Assembly: GCA_900766655.1 (NCBI GenBank)
Contig: CAAFWE010000085.1
Span: 1 to 8,727 of the forward strand
DNA from: an uncultured Alistipes sp.
Lineage (GTDB): Bacteria > Bacteroidota > Bacteroidia > Bacteroidales > Rikenellaceae
Direction of reading: 5' to 3'
DNA length: 8,727 bases
The stretch's first letter is position 1. Each line of letters begins with the position of its first letter. The notes below the pieces were generated by a model that worked only from the letters and a program-made list of their open reading frames with translations, had not been told where the DNA came from and did not search any database. This document shows positions 1-6,486 of the stretch, one piece after another. The translations under genes and the position numbers were made by a program.

Positions 1-345
1 CGTCCAAATCCAAACTTGGCAGACCATATGTATGTTTATGGTGCTGACGAGCCAGCTATCCTCGATATGATTAAGCAGAACCCTGCTCTTGGCGAGAAGC
101 TCTCTGAGAAGTACGACTACACCGTAGCTGAGGTACTCTGGGCAATCCGTCACGAGATGGCTCTCACTGTGGATGATGTTCTCGCGCGTCGTGTGCGTCT
201 CCTCTTCGTTGACGCTCGCGAGGCACAGAAGGCGGCTCCACGCGTAGCTCAGATCTTGGCTGAGGAGCTCGGTCGCGATCAGGCTTGGATTGATGAGCAG
301 GTGGCTTCGTTCACTGAGCTTGCTTCGCACTACTACGTAGCTTAG
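1..345 (+). CDS. glpD: Glycerol-3-phosphate dehydrogenase (FAD-dependent), C-terminal fragment
   Basis: This is the last 114 codons of a gene whose start lies left of the window; the frame is open from base 1, so the first Met or TTG in it is not the start. The protein would oxidise sn-glycerol 3-phosphate to dihydroxyacetone phosphate at the inner membrane and pass electrons through FAD to the quinone pool. The visible part matches the helical C-terminal cap domain of the GlpD/DAO family. It contains the segment AEVLWAIRHEMALTVDDVLA followed by RRVRLLFVDAREA, then the typical AP-x-VA-x-I-LAEELG helix. The FAD-binding part is outside the window. Two TAG stops stand in tandem (343-348). Alanine is encoded by GCT in 13 of 18 cases, which suggests a well-expressed gene. 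The family call is firm; the symbol is by analogy, and glpA would be the main alternative. Confidence 0.88.
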   Translation, partial: RPNPNLADHMYVYGADEPAILDMIKQNPALGEKLSEKYDYTVAEVLWAIRHEMALTVDDVLARRVRLLFVDAREAQKAAPRVAQILAEELGRDQAWIDEQVASFTELASHYYVA

Positions 346-349
346 TAGC

Positions 350-459
350 GTGTAAAAAGGCGAATTTCTGCGTTATGCTCGTGTTCGAAATCCTCACATA
401 CGCATAGTATGCTGCGGTTTCTCACACTTCGCAGGCCTTGAAATTCATCCTTTTACCAC
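350..459. repeat. Nested palindromic intergenic element, copy A
   Basis: Nested inverted repeats fill the gap just after the dehydrogenase. The outer arms are 350-360 with 449-459 (two mismatches) and 362-368 with 440-446 (perfect, GAATTTC/GAAATTC). Inside them lie CTGCG/CGCAG (368-372 with 430-434), then GAAA/TTTC (387-390 with 418-421), then CATAC/GTATG (397-401 with 407-411) closing a 5-nt loop. Bases 378-431 align without gaps to 8355-8408 in copy B, with 44 of 54 identical. It has no ORF of note. It could be a structured transcript end or a dispersed repeat inserted downstream of genes. The structure and the similarity are read from the sequence; the function is inference. Confidence 0.75.
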
Positions 460-473
460 ACTCCTATATATCA

Positions 474-503
474 AATAATGGCGGCTGAAAAGTCGCCATT
501 ATT
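474..503. terminator. GAAA-tetraloop hairpin, probable terminator
   Basis: AATAATGGCG (474-483) is a perfect inverted repeat of 494-503. The stem extends inward through GCT/AGT (one G-T wobble) to a GAAA loop at 487-490, giving 13 pairs. The + strand reads TTATT at the foot of the stem rather than a clean T-run. It could therefore be a weak terminator or an mRNA 3'-end stabiliser for the dehydrogenase, or the second terminator for the gene on the - strand. Confidence 0.6.
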
Positions 504-511
504 CTATTGCA

Positions 512-551
512 AGAAAAACTGCTGTTCGATTACTCGGACAGCAGTTTTTCT
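512..551. terminator. Bidirectional rho-independent terminator
   Basis: AGAAAAACTGCTGT (512-525) and 538-551 are perfect 14-bp inverted repeats around a 12-nt loop. Each strand reads an 8-bp stem (ACTGCTGT/ACAGCAGT) followed by five T residues, so it can stop transcription from both sides. The stop codon of the - strand gene (530-532) lies in the loop, and that gene's last sense codons form one arm of the stem. Confidence 0.85.
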
Positions 552-1216
552 ATTCGGCGTTGCTTGTGTGTTTTGCGTGGTAGCGACGGGTCGAAAATTT
601 TGTAACCTATCGAAACGCCAATCTTCGATGGCAACCACTCGGCTGAGCCATTGTACGGATCGGGGAACTTTGGCTCTTTCTGATGCATTGGGAAGAGGTT
701 TATTTCGCCATTCTCGAGGTAGTCGTTGTAGCGGCTCCACATACGGTCGAAGGCGAAGAATGCGTCGACCACCCATCGCTCCTTGAAGGTGTGCGAGTAG
801 CCTATGCCCAAACCTACCATCATACCCCAGCCACGACCATAGCCTGGCTCGAACTGGATAATCTTGCCACCTTGAAAGAAAAATGGGCGAGTGAGGTCGA
901 AGGCCTGCATACCAGCGTTGACGCTCACATAGAAGCCTCTTGCCTCGCGCTTGATGTAGAAGCGGTACTCGGTCTGAAAGATGCCGAATCGTGCGTGGAT
1001 GTCGTTGCGGTTGCCCCACTTGATGGTCTTGTATGGCGAGAACATCGGGTCGATGGAGATGGACGAGTGAGGGCCTACCACAAACTCGAGTTGCGGATTT
1101 ATCACACCCACCACAGCGTAGAGGGCATTGAGCTTGGCGTAGATTTGCGCACTTGCGAGTGTCGGTGTAGCCATCATCACCACAGCCAATACCAATATAT
1201 ATATTTTATTCTTCAT
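530..1216 (-). CDS. Secreted outer-membrane beta-barrel-like protein (DUF3575-like)
   Basis: This 228-residue protein begins with a clear signal peptide: basic MKNK, a hydrophobic core to about residue 16, then LASA before Q24 as a likely signal peptidase I site. The mature part alternates short amphipathic strands rich in aromatic residues and glycine (for example FGIFQTEYRFYIKREARGFY and MMVGLGIGYSHTF), as in small outer-membrane barrels. Conserved-looking pieces are an early NALYAVVGVINPQLEF segment and a mid-protein E-x-R-F/Y strand, which resemble the Bacteroidota DUF3575 family. No catalytic motif is visible. The C-terminus ends in a basic tail (RKTHKQRRIEKLLSE) instead of a terminal aromatic strand. 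It is transcribed alone, divergent from the helicase, from a -7 box at 1239-1246. Its end overlaps its own terminator. The membrane location is likely; the specific role is unknown and the family assignment is moderate. Confidence 0.75.
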   Translation of the reverse strand: MKNKIYILVLAVVMMATPTLASAQIYAKLNALYAVVGVINPQLEFVVGPHSSISIDPMFSPYKTIKWGNRNDIHARFGIFQTEYRFYIKREARGFYVSVNAGMQAFDLTRPFFFQGGKIIQFEPGYGRGWGMMVGLGIGYSHTFKERWVVDAFFAFDRMWSRYNDYLENGEINLFPMHQKEPKFPDPYNGSAEWLPSKIGVSIGYKIFDPSLPRKTHKQRRIEKLLSE

Positions 1217-1238
1217 CCTTCGTTGCGTTTAGTTAGGG

Positions 1239-1246
1239 CAAAGATA
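1239..1246 (-). promoter_or_regulatory. Bacteroidota -7 promoter box for the barrel protein
   Basis: Read on the - strand this is TATCTTTG, matching the Bacteroidota primary sigma -7 consensus TAnnTTTG. It lies 22 nt before the ATG at 1216, which gives a leader of roughly 15 nt. I see no good TTTG at the -33 position; the upstream stretch is only A/T-rich. Confidence 0.6.
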
Positions 1247-1290
1247 GTAAAAAGAGTCGAAAAAGAGCATAAATAAATTGTCGAATATCG

Positions 1291-1322
1291 ATTGACAATT
1301 ACCAATTTGTTCTCTATCTTTG
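1291..1322 (+). promoter_or_regulatory. Promoter of the helicase-led transcript
   Basis: TATCTTTG at 1315-1322 is the -7 box. ATTG at 1291-1294, a near match to the -33 TTTG, lies 20 nt upstream, at the expected spacing. The start codon is only 8 nt beyond the box, so the mRNA leader should be a few bases at most. This also argues against the in-frame TTG at 1292 as the start, because that codon lies inside the promoter. Confidence 0.65.
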
Positions 1323-1330
1323 TGGCCACT

Positions 1331-3742
1331 ATGACGAATGAAGAGATTTTGAAAGGGTTGAACCCTGCACAGCGAGCTGCGGTTGAGTCTTACCAGTCGC
1401 CCTCGCTCATTATTGCTGGTGCTGGCTCGGGCAAGACGCGCGTGCTGACCACCCGCATTGCCTATATGTTGGCACAAGGTGTACCTGCCTATTCGATTCT
1501 GGCATTGACCTTTACCAACAAGGCTGCCAACGAGATGCGCGAGCGTATCGAGAAGATGGTAGGACCGCAGAGTCGCTACATCTGTATGGGAACATTCCAC
1601 TCGGTCTTTTCGCGAATCTTGCGTGATAATGCCGAGGTGCTGGGCTATCCTAAGGAGTACACAATCTACGACTCGAGCGATGCCAAGAATCTAGTCAAGA
1701 CCATCGTCAAGGATATGCGTCTGCCCGACGATAAGTACAAGCCCAATGTTATCGCCTCGCGTATCTCGATGGCGAAGAACAACCTTATAACCCCTGGTGC
1801 ATATCTCCAAAACTCAATTTTTGCCACCGAGGATCGTCGTGCGCAGATGCCCGAGTTCGGAAATATCTATGCCGAGTATTGTCGTCGTTGCAAGGCGAAT
1901 GGCTCGATGGATTTCGACGATTTGCTTCTGCAGACCAACATCCTCTTCCGCGACCATCCCGATGTGTTGGCCAAGTATCAAGAGCGTTTCCAATATATCT
2001 TGGTCGATGAGTATCAGGATACCAACAATGCTCAATATATCATCGTGCGTCGTTTGGCGCAGCACCACTCGCGCATCTGCGTAGTGGGTGACGATGCACA
2101 GAGTATCTACTCGTTCCGAGGTGCGAAGATTGAGAATATCCTCTCCTTCCAGCGCGATTATCCGCAAGCACAGGTCTTCAAGCTCGAGCAGAACTACCGC
2201 TCGACGCAGACCATTGTCGATGCCGCCAACTCGGTTATCGAGCACAACTCGAAGAAGCTCAAGAAGCGTTGCTTCTCCGAGGGTGCAAGTGGCGATAAGA
2301 TTCGCATCTTCAAGGCCTATACCGATCGTGAGGAGGCCGACCTTATCGTGGGCGATTTGCGTGATCGTGTGCGCGAGAGTGGCGTTAAGTGGAACGATGT
2401 GGCAATTCTCTATCGCACCAACGCACAGTCGCAAGCTTTGGAGCACTCGTTGCGTCAGCGAGGTATACCATATCGCATCTACAAGGGTAGCTCCTTCTAC
2501 GACCACAAGGAGGTGAAGGATATGCTCTCCTACATCCGCATTATCATAAATCCTCGTGACGACGAGGCCTTCAAGCGCATTATCAACACCCCTGCGCGAG
2601 GCATTGGTGATACCACCATCTCGCGTATCGAAGCCATCGCACAGCAGCGACAGGTCTCGATGTGGGAGGCGGTCGATACGATGGTTGAGCAGGCCCCTAC
2701 CGAGGCGGTGGAGAAGACCATTGTGCGCAAGGTGTTGGAGTTTGTCAAGCTCATTCGTGATTTGTCAGTCGAGCGCGAGCATAAGGGGCTCTACGAATTT
2801 GGTCTCGAGGTGGCTACACGAAGCGGTTTGCTCCCTTTCTACCGTCTGCAAAACACGCCAGAGGCGCAGTCGGCAGTCGACAACTTGGAGGAGTTGCTCA
2901 ACTCGTTGCAGATGTTCCAAGAGCAGGTTGATGCCGAGATTCGCAATGGCGAGCGTGAGATGGGCGAGGTGGCAACCATCGAGGAGTGGTTGCAGAGTCT
3001 GATGCTCATCACCGATATGGATCAGAAGGAGGGCGAAGGCGAGCAAGATAATGTAACCCTTATGACCGTACACTCGGCTAAGGGACTTGAGTATGAATAT
3101 GTCTATGTCGTTGGCTGTGAGGAGAATCTCTTCCCATCGCAACGCGCACTCGAGACCGTCGAGGGCATCGAGGAGGAGCGACGATTGTTCTATGTTGCCC
3201 TCACGCGTGCCAAGTCGTTGGCTACATTATCGTGCGTGGATATGCGCTTCAAGTGGGGTAATATGGAGTTCTGCAAGCCGAGCCGATTCCTTGCCGAGAT
3301 TGACGAGCAGTACATTGAGTGCGACTTCGCTCTGCGTGGCAAGCCTCGTAGCGAGCAGGGTGGTGCGGTGAAGATTGTGAGTGGCAAGGATGAGAGTGCC
3401 CTCGATGCTCTGCGTCGTCGATTCGATGTGCGCTACCAGCAGAAACCAAAGAGCGAGCATCGTGAGCCGCGCGAGTTCCGTCGTGAGGAGCCAGTGCGCC
3501 CACAGAGTCAGCCACAACGCGATATTTCGGGTATGCGTCGTGTGGCCACCTCGACTGTAGGTCAGGTCACTTCGGAGCCTTGCATCTACTCGGTAGGTGA
3601 GCGTGTCGAGCACCCTCGCTTCGGTCGAGGCGAGATAGTACAGGTGGTACCTCTTGCAACCGACCATAAACTTGTGGTGCGCTTCGTGAGTGGCGAGGAG
3701 AAGACCTTGCTCTCGAAACTTGCAAAATTGACAAAACTTTAG
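1331..3742 (+). CDS. uvrD: UvrD/PcrA-type superfamily 1 DNA helicase
   Basis: This 803-residue ATP-dependent 3'-5' DNA helicase would act in nucleotide excision and mismatch repair and in clearing stalled forks or RecA filaments. All SF1A motifs are visible: Q motif LNPAQRAAV (10-18), Walker A GAGSGKT (30-36), motif Ia TFTNKAANEMRERI, motif II DEYQD (226-230), motif III GDDAQSIYSFRGA (from 253), motif IV EQNYRST, motif V TVHSAKGLEYEYV (from 579) and motif VI RLFYVALTRAK (618-628). After a basic, proline- and glutamine-rich linker, residues from 756 (GERVEHPRFGRGEIV to the end) form the Tudor-like C-terminal domain of PcrA/UvrD, known to bind RNA polymerase. I chose ATG 1331 because the protein then starts just before the Q motif and the TTG further upstream is in the promoter. 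It is the first gene of a tight run with the glycosyltransferase (6-bp gap). It is intact and of normal family length; pcrA would be an equally good name. Confidence 0.96.
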   Translation: MTNEEILKGLNPAQRAAVESYQSPSLIIAGAGSGKTRVLTTRIAYMLAQGVPAYSILALTFTNKAANEMRERIEKMVGPQSRYICMGTFHSVFSRILRDNAEVLGYPKEYTIYDSSDAKNLVKTIVKDMRLPDDKYKPNVIASRISMAKNNLITPGAYLQNSIFATEDRRAQMPEFGNIYAEYCRRCKANGSMDFDDLLLQTNILFRDHPDVLAKYQERFQYILVDEYQDTNNAQYIIVRRLAQHHSRICVVGDDAQSIYSFRGAKIENILSFQRDYPQAQVFKLEQNYRSTQTIVDAANSVIEHNSKKLKKRCFSEGASGDKIRIFKAYTDREEADLIVGDLRDRVRESGVKWNDVAILYRTNAQSQALEHSLRQRGIPYRIYKGSSFYDHKEVKDMLSYIRIIINPRDDEAFKRIINTPARGIGDTTISRIEAIAQQRQVSMWEAVDTMVEQAPTEAVEKTIVRKVLEFVKLIRDLSVEREHKGLYEFGLEVATRSGLLPFYRLQNTPEAQSAVDNLEELLNSLQMFQEQVDAEIRNGEREMGEVATIEEWLQSLMLITDMDQKEGEGEQDNVTLMTVHSAKGLEYEYVYVVGCEENLFPSQRALETVEGIEEERRLFYVALTRAKSLATLSCVDMRFKWGNMEFCKPSRFLAEIDEQYIECDFALRGKPRSEQGGAVKIVSGKDESALDALRRRFDVRYQQKPKSEHREPREFRREEPVRPQSQPQRDISGMRRVATSTVGQVTSEPCIYSVGERVEHPRFGRGEIVQVVPLATDHKLVVRFVSGEEKTLLSKLAKLTKL

Positions 3743-3748
3743 TTCGCT

Positions 3749-4708
3749 ATGTCGCCGCTGGTCTCCGTTGTCGTTACGACCTACAACCACGAGCCTTATG
3801 TGGCTCGCGCACTCGATGCCATTCTGCAGCAGAGGGCCGATTTCGGTGTGGAGATTATACTTGGCGAGGATTGCAGTAGCGATGGGACACTCGCTATTTG
3901 TCGTGACTATGCTTCGAAATATCCCGAGCGAATAACCCTTATTGCCTCTGCCGAGAATGTCGGCTGGCGTGCCAACTATCGTCGATGTGTGGAGGCTGCA
4001 AGGGGCAGATATATAGCCTTTTGCGATGGTGATGATGGCTGGTGCGATAGCTCTCGCTTGGCCGAGCAGGTTGCCCTTATGGAGGCGAATCCGCAGGTGG
4101 GATTGTGCTATGCGCGTGCCGAGCGTCGTGACGAGAAGGGGGCGCTTGTGGGCCATTTCCCTATTGGCGAGGGGCATACCACACTCGATGGATTGCTGCA
4201 CGATTGGTGCATCGAAAATTGTGCGACATTGGCTCGTCGAGATTTGGTGGCGGATTACTACGCAACCGAAAAACCGGAGAATCGTCCCGAGTGGCTCACC
4301 GAGGATTTGCCGATGTGGCTCTATGTGGCGGCACACTCGGAGGTTGCCTATATCGATAGAGTGGTGGCCACCCACTACATATTTGCCGATAGCGTGAGCC
4401 ATAGCACAAGCCTCGCAAAACGACTCGCCTTCTGCGATTCGTCGTCGAACATAAAGCTCTGGTTTGATGAGTGTTATAACTCTTCGCGTCAACATCGACA
4501 CCTTATGCGTGAGCGAATGAATACGGCACTTTGGGTATATTCGCACATCGGCTCAATGGGCGACTTTGTGAAGCGTTGGTGGGGCGAGGTGAGAGAGTGG
4601 CCTTTGCAGATTTTCAACATCAAACCATACGGACTCTTTGTGAAGAAACTGCTATTCCGTTTATGGAAAAACCCTAACGACTCTAACGACTCTAACGACC
4701 CTAAATAA
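3749..4708 (+). CDS. Family 2 glycosyltransferase
   Basis: This 319-residue cytoplasmic GT-A fold enzyme probably adds a sugar from a nucleotide-sugar donor to a polysaccharide, lipid or protein acceptor. The N-terminus has the GT2 hallmark VSVVVTTYNHEPYVARALDAIL (residues 5-26), then EDCSSDGT (40-47), the NVGWRANYRRCVEAARG segment, and the metal/donor-binding DGDD at 93-96 (FCDGDDGW). A possible catalytic acidic site is EDLPMW in the second half. The C-terminal 40 residues are basic and aromatic (FVKRWWGEVREWPLQIFNIKPYGLFVKKLLFRLWK) and may sit on the membrane surface. The tail NPNDSNDSNDPK comes from a 9-bp tandem repeat. It starts 6 bp after the helicase stop and ends 8 bp before nth, so it is probably co-transcribed. 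No other sugar gene is nearby, so acceptor and pathway are unknown. Confidence 0.9.
   Translation: MSPLVSVVVTTYNHEPYVARALDAILQQRADFGVEIILGEDCSSDGTLAICRDYASKYPERITLIASAENVGWRANYRRCVEAARGRYIAFCDGDDGWCDSSRLAEQVALMEANPQVGLCYARAERRDEKGALVGHFPIGEGHTTLDGLLHDWCIENCATLARRDLVADYYATEKPENRPEWLTEDLPMWLYVAAHSEVAYIDRVVATHYIFADSVSHSTSLAKRLAFCDSSSNIKLWFDECYNSSRQHRHLMRERMNTALWVYSHIGSMGDFVKRWWGEVREWPLQIFNIKPYGLFVKKLLFRLWKNPNDSNDSNDPK
4674..4704 (+). repeat. 9-bp tandem repeat at the end of the glycosyltransferase
   Basis: Three copies of CTAACGACT (the last ends in C) at 4674-4682, 4683-4691 and 4692-4700, followed by a partial CTAA to 4704. Each unit encodes Asn-Asp-Ser/Pro in frame, and the stop codon follows at 4706. 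Because 9 bp is three codons, gain or loss of units would change tail length without breaking the frame. Confidence 0.9.
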
Positions 4709-4716
4709 AAAAAACT

Positions 4717-5376
4717 ATGAGAAGAGAGGATAGATATAAGGGCGTGATTGATTACTTCGAGCAGGCGATGCCTGTGGCGGAGAGTGAACTCGATTTCGAG
4801 AATCCCTACCAGTTATTGGTGGCGGTGATTCTCTCGGCACAATGCACCGACAAGCGTGTGAACCTCACTACGCCTGCGCTATTCAAGGCCTATCCCACAC
4901 CTTTCGACTTGGCAAAGGCCTCGGCCGAGGAGATTTACGAGTATATCCGCAGTATCTCCTATCCGAACAACAAGGCGAAGAACTTGGCGGCTATGGCGCG
5001 AATGCTTGTGGCGGAGTTTGGTGGCGAGGTGCCGAGTGATATCGAGCAGATGATGCGTCTGCCTGGCGTGGGACGCAAGACCGCCAATGTTATGGGTGCG
5101 GTGATTTGGAACAAGGAGGTTATGCCCGTCGATACTCATGTTTTTCGTGTCTCGGCCCGCATAGGTCTCTCGGTGGGTGCTAAAACTCCTCGCGCCACCG
5201 AACTTCAGCTCGAAAAATATATTCCGTCGCACCTACTCCCAAAGGCGCACCATTGGCTCATTCTGCACGGTCGCTACACCTGCGTGGCACGCAAACCAAA
5301 ATGCGAGAGTTGCGGTCTTACCGAGTGGTGTAAACACTTCCAATCGAGGAGTAAGAAGCTTGTGGCCAACGACTAA
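4717..5376 (+). CDS. nth: Endonuclease III (DNA glycosylase/AP lyase)
   Basis: This 219-residue base-excision repair enzyme would remove oxidised pyrimidines from DNA and nick the abasic site by beta-elimination. The helix-hairpin-helix is LPGVGRKTANVMGA (115-128), with catalytic Lys121 and catalytic Asp139 in VDTHVFRV. These correspond to Lys120 and Asp138 of the E. coli enzyme. The four [4Fe-4S] ligands are Cys189, Cys196, Cys199 and Cys205, in the classic C-x6-C-x2-C-x5-C spacing. The N-terminal helix pair with LLVAVILSAQCTDKRVN (33-49) is also typical. Length is close to the E. coli protein and nothing is missing. The start at 4717 follows an A-rich leader with no Shine-Dalgarno. It is the third gene of the run led by the helicase, so two DNA-repair genes flank the glycosyltransferase. 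Confidence 0.97.
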   Translation: MRREDRYKGVIDYFEQAMPVAESELDFENPYQLLVAVILSAQCTDKRVNLTTPALFKAYPTPFDLAKASAEEIYEYIRSISYPNNKAKNLAAMARMLVAEFGGEVPSDIEQMMRLPGVGRKTANVMGAVIWNKEVMPVDTHVFRVSARIGLSVGAKTPRATELQLEKYIPSHLLPKAHHWLILHGRYTCVARKPKCESCGLTEWCKHFQSRSKKLVAND

Positions 5377-5435
5377 TGAGTCGTGGTCAAATGATAACTT
5401 TTCCGATTTCGGTGCTCCGTTTCCCGTTTTTTTCG

Positions 5436-5443
5436 TATCTTTG
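5436..5443 (+). promoter_or_regulatory. -7 promoter box for the DHH/ABC transcript
   Basis: TATCTTTG, identical to the boxes at 1239 and 1315, in the 72-bp gap after nth. Only 5 nt separate it from the ATG at 5449, so transcription should start at or next to the start codon. No clear -33 TTTG is seen 19-21 nt upstream. A run of seven T residues (5427-5433) lies just before the box. Confidence 0.6.
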
Positions 5444-5448
5444 TCGCG

Positions 5449-6474
5449 ATGAATATAGATAAAGAGAGAGTTGAGGAGCTCCGTAATCTCCTCGCTGAGC
5501 CCCGCAAGATTGTTATTGTGGGACACACAAATCCCGATGGCGATGCCATTGGTTCGTCGTTGGCATTGGCCGAGGTGCTCACTGCTCGTGGTCACGATGT
5601 GACTTGCGCCCTGCCCAACAATTACCCATACTATCTGCGTTGGATTCCCAATTCGGAGCGCATAATCATCTATCGTAACGACAAGGAGCATCGTGCCGAC
5701 AAGGCTATTGCCGAGGCCGATGTCATCATCTGTGCCGATATGAATTCGTTAACTCGTGCCGACGAGCTCGGTGCGATGGTGGCAACCAACACCACCGCAA
5801 AGCGTGTGTTGATAGACCATCACCTCTTCCCAACCGAGGGTTTCGATATCGTGTTCTCCTATACCGAGTCCTCGAGTACCGCCTTCTTGATGTACACCAT
5901 ATTGGTGGCTTTGTATGGCGAAGAGGTTATCAATCAGACCATTGCAACACAGCTCTATGTGGGCATAATGACCGATACGGGCAACTTCGCATTCTCGAAT
6001 CTCACGCCTGAATTGTTCCGCGCTGTGGCTGCTTTGTCGGCTACGGGCATCGATATTCCGCAGATTTACAACAACATCTACAACTCCTTCACCGAGGGGC
6101 GTGCGCGTCTCTTTGGCTACACCATCAACCGCAAGATGAAGACCTTGCTTGGTGGCAAGGTGGCCTATATGTCGCTCACCGAGGAGGAGATGCGTCGCTT
6201 CTGGTTCCAGCAGGGCGACAACGAGGGTTTTGTCAACTATCCGCTCTCGATCAAGAAGATGAAGATGTCGGCTATGTTCACCGCACAGCAGGGCTTCATT
6301 CGAGTGTCGTTGCGTTCGCGTGGTGATGTCGATGTAGACACCTTCGCGCGTCGCTACTTCAATGGTGGCGGCCACAAGAATGCTGCTGGAGGCAAGTCGT
6401 TTGTCTCGATGGAGGAGACCATCGCACACTACATCGACTCGGTCAACAAGTATCACGAGGAGGGTTTGGTATAA
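5449..6474 (+). CDS. nrnA: DHH/DHHA1 phosphoesterase, NrnA-like
   Basis: This 341-residue cytoplasmic Mn-dependent phosphoesterase is of the NrnA type, whose members degrade 2-5 nt RNA fragments and pApA and dephosphorylate pAp. DHH-domain motifs are all present: GHTNPDGDAIGSS (25-37), the Asp97 of CADMN, DHH at 123-125, and Asp176 in MTDTGNFAFSN. The C-terminal DHHA1 domain ends with the substrate-binding GGGH at 306-309 (FNGGGHKNAAGG). There is no GGDEF or membrane segment, so it is the stand-alone soluble form and not a GdpP-like cyclic-di-AMP enzyme. Length is normal for the family. It has its own -7 box a few bases upstream and is followed after 12 bp by the ABC exporter gene, probably on the same mRNA. 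The family is certain; which nucleotide it prefers cannot be read from the sequence. Confidence 0.93.
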   Translation: MNIDKERVEELRNLLAEPRKIVIVGHTNPDGDAIGSSLALAEVLTARGHDVTCALPNNYPYYLRWIPNSERIIIYRNDKEHRADKAIAEADVIICADMNSLTRADELGAMVATNTTAKRVLIDHHLFPTEGFDIVFSYTESSSTAFLMYTILVALYGEEVINQTIATQLYVGIMTDTGNFAFSNLTPELFRAVAALSATGIDIPQIYNNIYNSFTEGRARLFGYTINRKMKTLLGGKVAYMSLTEEEMRRFWFQQGDNEGFVNYPLSIKKMKMSAMFTAQQGFIRVSLRSRGDVDVDTFARRYFNGGGHKNAAGGKSFVSMEETIAHYIDSVNKYHEEGLV

Positions 6475-6486
6475 ATACGATAAGTT

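Noticed and set aside
478..786. A 102-codon + strand open frame starting in the hairpin region
   Set aside because: It begins inside a terminator-like stem, crosses a second terminator and runs antisense to the barrel gene.
504..1019. A 171-codon - strand open frame overlapping the barrel protein
   Set aside because: The overlapping frame at 530-1216 has a signal peptide, a barrel-like pattern, a promoter and a terminator; this one is its shadow.
683..1276. A 197-codon + strand open frame opposite the barrel gene
   Set aside because: It runs across the divergent promoter region, has no domain resemblance, and is antisense to a convincing gene.
1292..1330. TTG at 1292 as the helicase start, adding 13 residues
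   Set aside because: It lies inside the predicted promoter, the added residues are not family-like, and ATG 1331 places the Q motif at the usual distance from the N-terminus.
3227..4546. A 439-codon open frame on the - strand, antisense to the helicase 3' end and the glycosyltransferase
   Set aside because: It spans two well-supported + strand genes, has no recognisable domain, and its composition is what the complement of these codon choices produces.
5401..5433. A possible rho-independent terminator after nth, ending in seven T residues
   Set aside because: The only inverted repeat before the T-run (CCGA/TCGG at 5403-5412) leaves a 2-nt loop and lies 14 nt from the T-run, so it is not a credible terminator.
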